From Nitrosarchaeum sp. (GTDB taxonomy: Archaea; Thermoproteota; Nitrososphaeria; Nitrososphaerales; Nitrosopumilaceae): a stretch of 64,000 nucleotides of DNA. The notes beneath the pieces are model-generated. The model had not been told where the DNA came from, ran no database searches, and saw only the letters and a list, made by a program, of their open reading frames with translations. The DNA lies in NCBI GenBank assembly GCA_025699025.1, contig JAILWJ010000001.1:630391-694390 (forward strand), written 5' to 3'. Below are positions 59,910-64,000 of this stretch, piece by piece. The position numbers and the translations under genes were made by a program. Numbering within the stretch: position 1 is the first letter of the stretch; every line of letters starts with the position of its first letter.

Positions 59910-61490
59910 ATGAGTAACATGGATCCGATATTTTCAAAAGCATGCACAGAAATTACACAGAACCTATTAACAATAAACGAACCTACAAAAAGACAAGTAA
60001 AAGAAGAGATCAAGAGGATTTGCGCAAAATATTCTCTGGAAAGGATTCCAAGAAATCACGAAATATTATCCATGGCAAAAGAGACAGAGTTCTCAAAACT
60101 AAGAAAAGTACTACTTAAAAAACCAATCAAAACCGCATCAGGAGTATCAGTAATTGCACTAATGCCAAAGCCATATGCATGTCCACATGGAAGATGCACA
60201 TATTGTCCAGGTGGAATTGAGTTTAATTCTCCAAATAGCTATACAGGAAATGAGCCGTCAACACTTAATGCGATTGAGAATGACTATGACCCAAAATTGC
60301 AGATAACATCCAAAGTTAAAAAGCTGATTGCATTTGGACACGATCCATCCAAAATGGAGATTGTCATAGTGGGTGGAACATTTTTGTTCATGCCAAAAGA
60401 GTATCAAGAAAATTTCATCAAATTATGTTATGATGCATTAAACGGAACGGATTCGAGATCTCTAGAAGAGGCAAAATCAAATAATGAACATGCAAGAATC
60501 AGAAATGTAGGATTCACAATTGAAACAAAACCAGATTATTGTAAACAAGAACATGTTGATGCAATGCTCAATTATGGGATAACAAGAGTTGAGATAGGAG
60601 TCCAAACACTGCAAGAGAGAATTTACAAGATTGTCAACAGAGGTCATAATTACAATGATGTAATTGAGTCATTTCAGATTTCCAAAGATGCAGGATACAA
60701 AATTGTTGCACATATGATGCCGGGTCTTCCAACAGCCACACCAAAAGAAGATATTGCAGATTTTGAAAAGTTATTCACAGATCCATGTCTAAAACCAGAC
60801 ATGCTAAAGATTTATCCGGCATTAGTAATTGAGAACACACCAATGTTTGACGAATACAAAAATGGCACATACACGCCGTATTCCAATGATGATATGATTC
60901 AAGTATTAACAGAAATTAAGAAAAAGGTTCCAAAATGGGTAAGAATAATGAGAGTGCAAAGAGAGATATCGCCAAATGAGATCATTGCAGGTCCGAAATC
61001 AGGGAATCTCAGGCAAATTGTCCACCAAAATCTAAGAAAACAGGGGGTTTCATGTAAATGCATAAGATGCAGAGAGGCAGGGTTGTCATCTAATAAAACT
61101 CAAGAACCAGACATCAAACTAAGCAGAATTGATTATGACTCATCAGAAGGGAAAGAAACATTCCTGTCATATGAAGATCAGAATGAATCAATATATGGTT
61201 TTTTGAGATTAAGAAATCCAAGTAATGCAGCACATAGAAAAGAAGTAAACAATAACTGCATAGTTCGTGAAATTCATGTTTATGGGAAATCATTGAAGAT
61301 AGGGGAAAAAGAAGAAAACGAGATACAGCATACAGGATTGGGCAAAAAGCTGATGAAAGAAGCAGAAAAAATTTCAAAAGAGGAATTTGATGCGAAAAAA
61401 CTTCTAGTAATCAGTGCTGTTGGAACCAGAGAATATTATCAAAAAATAGGGTATTCGTTATATGGGCCATACATGGCTAAATCATTGTAA
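59910..61490 (+). CDS. elp3: Elp3-type tRNA uridine-34 carboxymethyl-modification enzyme
   Basis: Elp3 modifies the wobble uridine using acetyl-CoA and a radical SAM centre. In 526 residues the N-terminal radical SAM core has the cluster motif in YACPHGRCTYCPGGIEF, the EMEIVIVGGTFLFMP-type segment, NVGFTIETKPDYCKQEHVDA, and TRVEIGVQTLQERIYKIVNR. A GNAT acetyltransferase domain follows from about residue 385 (GKETFLSYEDQNESIYGFLR, CIVREIHVYGKSLKIGE, QHTGLGKKLMKEAEKISKEE). Archaeal Elp3 works without the other Elongator subunits. Its stop is 4 bp before the lysS start. Confidence 0.95.
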   Translation: MSNMDPIFSKACTEITQNLLTINEPTKRQVKEEIKRICAKYSLERIPRNHEILSMAKETEFSKLRKVLLKKPIKTASGVSVIALMPKPYACPHGRCTYCPGGIEFNSPNSYTGNEPSTLNAIENDYDPKLQITSKVKKLIAFGHDPSKMEIVIVGGTFLFMPKEYQENFIKLCYDALNGTDSRSLEEAKSNNEHARIRNVGFTIETKPDYCKQEHVDAMLNYGITRVEIGVQTLQERIYKIVNRGHNYNDVIESFQISKDAGYKIVAHMMPGLPTATPKEDIADFEKLFTDPCLKPDMLKIYPALVIENTPMFDEYKNGTYTPYSNDDMIQVLTEIKKKVPKWVRIMRVQREISPNEIIAGPKSGNLRQIVHQNLRKQGVSCKCIRCREAGLSSNKTQEPDIKLSRIDYDSSEGKETFLSYEDQNESIYGFLRLRNPSNAAHRKEVNNNCIVREIHVYGKSLKIGEKEENEIQHTGLGKKLMKEAEKISKEEFDAKKLLVISAVGTREYYQKIGYSLYGPYMAKSL

Positions 61491-61494
61491 AGAG

Positions 61495-63081
61495 ATGGAA
61501 GAACAAGAGATTATCGGCAAGGGAACTTGGATTGATAAATTAGCATTTGAGTTAATAGAACGTGAAAAATCTTTAGGTAGAAATCTAGAACTGCTCAGGG
61601 TTGAAAGTGGTCTTGGAGCATCAGGAGTTCCACACATAGGGAGTTTGGGAGACGCAGTAAGAGCATACGGAGTAAAACTTGCACTGGAAAACATGGGATA
61701 CAAGTCTGAATTAATTGCATACTCAGATGACTTGGACGGGCTAAGAAAGATCCCTGAAGGATTTCCTAAATCATTAGAAGAACATTTAGCAAAACCTGTA
61801 TCTTTAATTCCAGATCCATTTGGTTGTCATGAATCATATGGAATGCACATGAGTAGCATCCTATTAGATGGGCTGAACAAGACCGGAATAAAATATGAAT
61901 TTAGAAGAGCGTTTGACACATACAAGAAAGGACTCCTAAAAGACCAAATACACATAATTTTACAAAATAGTACAAGGATCGGAGATAAGATCTCAGAACT
62001 AGTAGGGCAGGAGAAATATCAAAAGTTTCTACCATATTTTCCAGTATGTGCAAGCTGTAACAGACTATACACAGCAGAATCATTCGAATACATAGAAAAC
62101 GAAAAGAAAGTCAGATATAGATGCCATGATGCAGAAATAGGCTCAAAAATGATCAAAGGATGCGGATATGAAGGGGAAGCAGACATCACCAAAGATTTGG
62201 GAAAGTTGGCATGGAAAGTAGAATTTGCTGCAAGATGGGCTGCGTTTGACATAAGATTTGAAGCATATGGAAAAGACATAATGGATTCAGTCAAGGTCAA
62301 TGATTGGGTAGCAGATGAGATTCTAAACTATCCGCATCCACATCACGTAAAATATGAAATGTTTTTAGATAAGGGAGGAAAGAAAATTTCAAAATCATTA
62401 GGAAATGTTGTCACTGCACAGAAATGGTTGGAGTTTGGAGACGCTAAATCAATCCTATTGCTACTATACAAAAGAATTACTGGTGCAAGGGAACTTGGAC
62501 TTGAAGACATTCCATCTCTAATGAATGAATACAATGAACTTGAAGACATTTATTTTGGCAAAGTGAAGGTAGACAACCAAGCCAAACTCACAAAATCAAA
62601 GGGACTTTATGAGTATGTCAATTTGCTTGAAGTGCCAAAGCAACCTCGCATCCATGTGAATTACAGGCTACTAATAGAATTGGCAAAGATGTTCAAAGAG
62701 AACAGATCAGAAAGAGTGATGAAAAAATTAATAGATTACGGAGTGATTAAAAACTCAGAACAATCAATTGAGAAAATAATCGAATTAGCAGGTAACTTTG
62801 CAGACGAGTTTGATCAGCAGGAAAAAACAGAAATAGATCTGGATGAAACGACCAAAACATCGCTAAAAATTCTTACTGAGGCGTTATCATCTGAAAATGA
62901 ACCAGAAGACATACAAAATACAATTTACCAAATTGCAAAATCAAATAACATAGAACCAAAAGATTTCTTCAAAGTGCTATACCAGATAATACTTGGAACT
63001 TCCAGAGGCCCAAAAATAGGACCGCTAATTTCAGACATTGGAAGAAAACAAGTTGCAAAGACGATTTCAAAATACATCTAA
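61495..63081 (+). CDS. lysS: Class I lysyl-tRNA synthetase
   Basis: This is the archaeal class I form (LysK), unrelated to class II LysRS. The 528-residue protein starts at ATG 61495 (MEEQEIIGKGTWIDKLAFEL); an ATG at 61462 would overlap elp3. The HIGH-like motif is SGVPHIGSLGD and the KMSKS-like motif is GGKKISKSLGN. A zinc-type segment (FPVCASCNRLYTAE, CHDAEIGSKMIKGCGYEG) lies in between. The C-terminal helical anticodon-binding part ends SDIGRKQVAKTISKYI. It is likely co-transcribed with elp3. Confidence 0.95.
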   Translation: MEEQEIIGKGTWIDKLAFELIEREKSLGRNLELLRVESGLGASGVPHIGSLGDAVRAYGVKLALENMGYKSELIAYSDDLDGLRKIPEGFPKSLEEHLAKPVSLIPDPFGCHESYGMHMSSILLDGLNKTGIKYEFRRAFDTYKKGLLKDQIHIILQNSTRIGDKISELVGQEKYQKFLPYFPVCASCNRLYTAESFEYIENEKKVRYRCHDAEIGSKMIKGCGYEGEADITKDLGKLAWKVEFAARWAAFDIRFEAYGKDIMDSVKVNDWVADEILNYPHPHHVKYEMFLDKGGKKISKSLGNVVTAQKWLEFGDAKSILLLLYKRITGARELGLEDIPSLMNEYNELEDIYFGKVKVDNQAKLTKSKGLYEYVNLLEVPKQPRIHVNYRLLIELAKMFKENRSERVMKKLIDYGVIKNSEQSIEKIIELAGNFADEFDQQEKTEIDLDETTKTSLKILTEALSSENEPEDIQNTIYQIAKSNNIEPKDFFKVLYQIILGTSRGPKIGPLISDIGRKQVAKTISKYI

Positions 63082-63082
63082 A

Positions 63083-63283
63083 ATGGCTCATAGCGAACAT
63101 AACAGATCAAAAAACAGTGGAGGTTTTGCACTAATAATTTTTGGAGCGTTGCTGCTCTTTCTTGCACCGCAAGAAATCACAGTTTCTGCAGGATTGAACA
63201 TGGTTGCATGGGTTGGCGGAATTGTGATTGGTGGAATTGGATTTTATATCAAATTTATTAAAAATAGACCAAAAAGAGTCTAG
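63083..63283 (+). CDS. Small two-helix membrane protein
   Basis: Starting at ATG 63083 directly after lysS, a 66-residue protein with a basic head (MAHSEHNRSKNSGG), a first helix FALIIFGALLLFLAP, a second helix around MVAWVGGIVIGGIGFYIKFI, and a basic tail (KNRPKRV). The frame from 63038 overlaps lysS and adds unrelated residues. Positive residues on both ends suggest both termini inside. No family known to me; it may be a small envelope component, sitting 1 bp after the lysS stop in the same transcript. Confidence 0.65.
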   Translation: MAHSEHNRSKNSGGFALIIFGALLLFLAPQEITVSAGLNMVAWVGGIVIGGIGFYIKFIKNRPKRV

Positions 63284-63318
63284 AAACGTTCATCTTTTGG
63301 ATTAGAAAATAGGTACTC

Positions 63319-64000
63319 ATGGGGCTTTTTGGGAAGAAAAAAGAGGCTACAGAAGAGAGAATCTCTGAGAAAAGTGAGGAATTTGTCCTAAAAAAAGATC
63401 TTGAGACAGAAGTTGAAAATCTTCAGACCCAATTTAGAGCCAAACAAGAAGACATTGAAAAGATAAATGAAAAACTCCAGAGTGTCAGAGAGGAATATGA
63501 CAATGCAGTAAGCAATTTGATGATGCTAAAAAAAGAAACCAATCAGAAAAAGATGGAATTGGACACAGTTCAGCGAGAGTATAAAGAGATAAAATCAAAG
63601 ATAGACAGTGCAGATCAGAAGATAAACCAGAGCAAGAAAGCATTAGACGAAATAAACAAAATTGAATCGAATCTTTCAAAAACAAAGCAAGAGATGGAAG
63701 AAACTATAAAAAAACATGAAGAGTTGAAATCCAAAATTGCAGAAGAGCAAGAAACATTGCACAAAATACGGACTCAGCAGATACAAGCACGAGAAGAGTT
63801 GGAAGAGATCAATTCCAGACTATACAACGCAAGACAGGAATTAACAAACATGCCTGAAACCCATGTTACAGACATAAACACAGCATTATCGTCAAAAGAA
63901 AGAGAGTTTATCCAAAAAGAATCAGATAGCAAAAAAAACACCAGTGGGATAATAGAGGCTGCAAGCGCGGTTGTGGGATCATTAAAATCAAAATTAAGTA
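63319..64000 (+). CDS. Long coiled-coil protein (3' end outside window)
   Basis: From ATG 63319 (MGLFGKKKEATEERISEKSE) the frame is open through 227 codons to the window edge. Nearly everything visible is heptad-rich, highly charged sequence (Lys, Glu, Gln), with coiled-coil repeats such as LQTQFRAKQEDIEKINEKLQ and EINSRLYNARQELTNMPETH. The N-terminal FGKKK may bind membrane or nucleic acid. It looks like a structural or SMC-like/tropomyosin-like rod, and the C-terminal domain that would identify it is not in view. The end at 64000 is only the window limit. Confidence 0.7.
   Translation, partial: MGLFGKKKEATEERISEKSEEFVLKKDLETEVENLQTQFRAKQEDIEKINEKLQSVREEYDNAVSNLMMLKKETNQKKMELDTVQREYKEIKSKIDSADQKINQSKKALDEINKIESNLSKTKQEMEETIKKHEELKSKIAEEQETLHKIRTQQIQAREELEEINSRLYNARQELTNMPETHVTDINTALSSKEREFIQKESDSKKNTSGIIEAASAVVGSLKSKLS

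Noticed and set aside
1-64000. CRISPR array, insertion sequence, prophage or integrase
   Set aside because: No regularly spaced direct repeats apart from the in-frame Alba minisatellite, and no transposase, integrase or phage structural gene was seen.

Overview
The window looks like core chromosome of a low-GC, mesophilic, marine-type ammonia-oxidizing archaeon (Nitrososphaerota/Thaumarchaeota, Nitrosopumilus-like). Evidence for archaea is direct: TFB, TBP, an Alba protein, aIF1, Sec61-beta, class I lysyl-tRNA synthetase, archaeal Elp3, deoxyhypusine synthase, Tsr3, Y-family Dpo4, NreA, geranylgeranyl reductase, an archaeal RNase P RNA and five coenzyme F420 biosynthesis genes. The narrower assignment rests on a Nitrosopumilus-like mixture of families (EgtB/EgtD, a thaumarchaeosortase-like protein, DsbA, many tiny zinc-binding proteins, TTG/GTG starts, frequent leaderless-looking promoters). 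No amo genes are in view, so the genus is inference. No insertion sequence, prophage, CRISPR array, integrase or rRNA operon was seen.

Layout. 0-8 kb: TusA end, PHP hydrolase, cofE, a phosphoserine-phosphatase-like HAD protein, proS, and a convergent egtB/egtD pair for ergothioneine. 7-16 kb: peptide-ABC ATPase, smc, nitrilase-family hydrolase, inositol-phosphate synthase, deoxyhypusine synthase, PAC2 protein, LysE exporter. 16-24 kb: Alba with a PEPEPQLES repeat, Dpo4 and NreA (both ending in PCNA-interacting motifs), an archaeosortase-like protein with Ser at the Cys position, a DsbA/membrane-protein pair and small zinc-finger genes. 24-37 kb: oxidoreductases, geranylgeranyl reductase, methyltransferase, RNase P RNA, a membrane protein with a CxC-rich tail, cofD-cofC, TFB, CPBP protease, aIF1, ZNRD2-like protein, Sec61-beta, DUF2070. 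37-46 kb: peptide-binding protein, tsr3, a 1087-residue secreted repeat protein, tRNA-Pro, methionine aminopeptidase, DUF1512. 47-64 kb: TBP, tRNA-binding protein, a structured leader element, SRPBCC/glycosyltransferase pair, HtrA protease, cofG-cofH-tldE-like cluster, Ca/Na exchanger, a winged-helix regulator with an operator-like palindrome at its start codon, PAC2, purM, cation/proton antiporter, elp3, lysS and the start of a coiled-coil protein.

How the genes work together. cofG and cofH make the deazaflavin FO, cofC and cofD attach the phospholactyl-type side chain, and cofE adds glutamates, so most of F420 synthesis lies in this window at three loci. EgtD methylates histidine and EgtB adds sulfur on the route to ergothioneine. 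TBP and TFB are the two basal transcription factors. Dpo4 and NreA are both predicted PCNA clients. The best candidate for something undescribed is an 83-nt, three-stem element at 48354-48436, just upstream of a 71-residue protein and placed where a minus-strand transcript from a nearby TATA box should begin.
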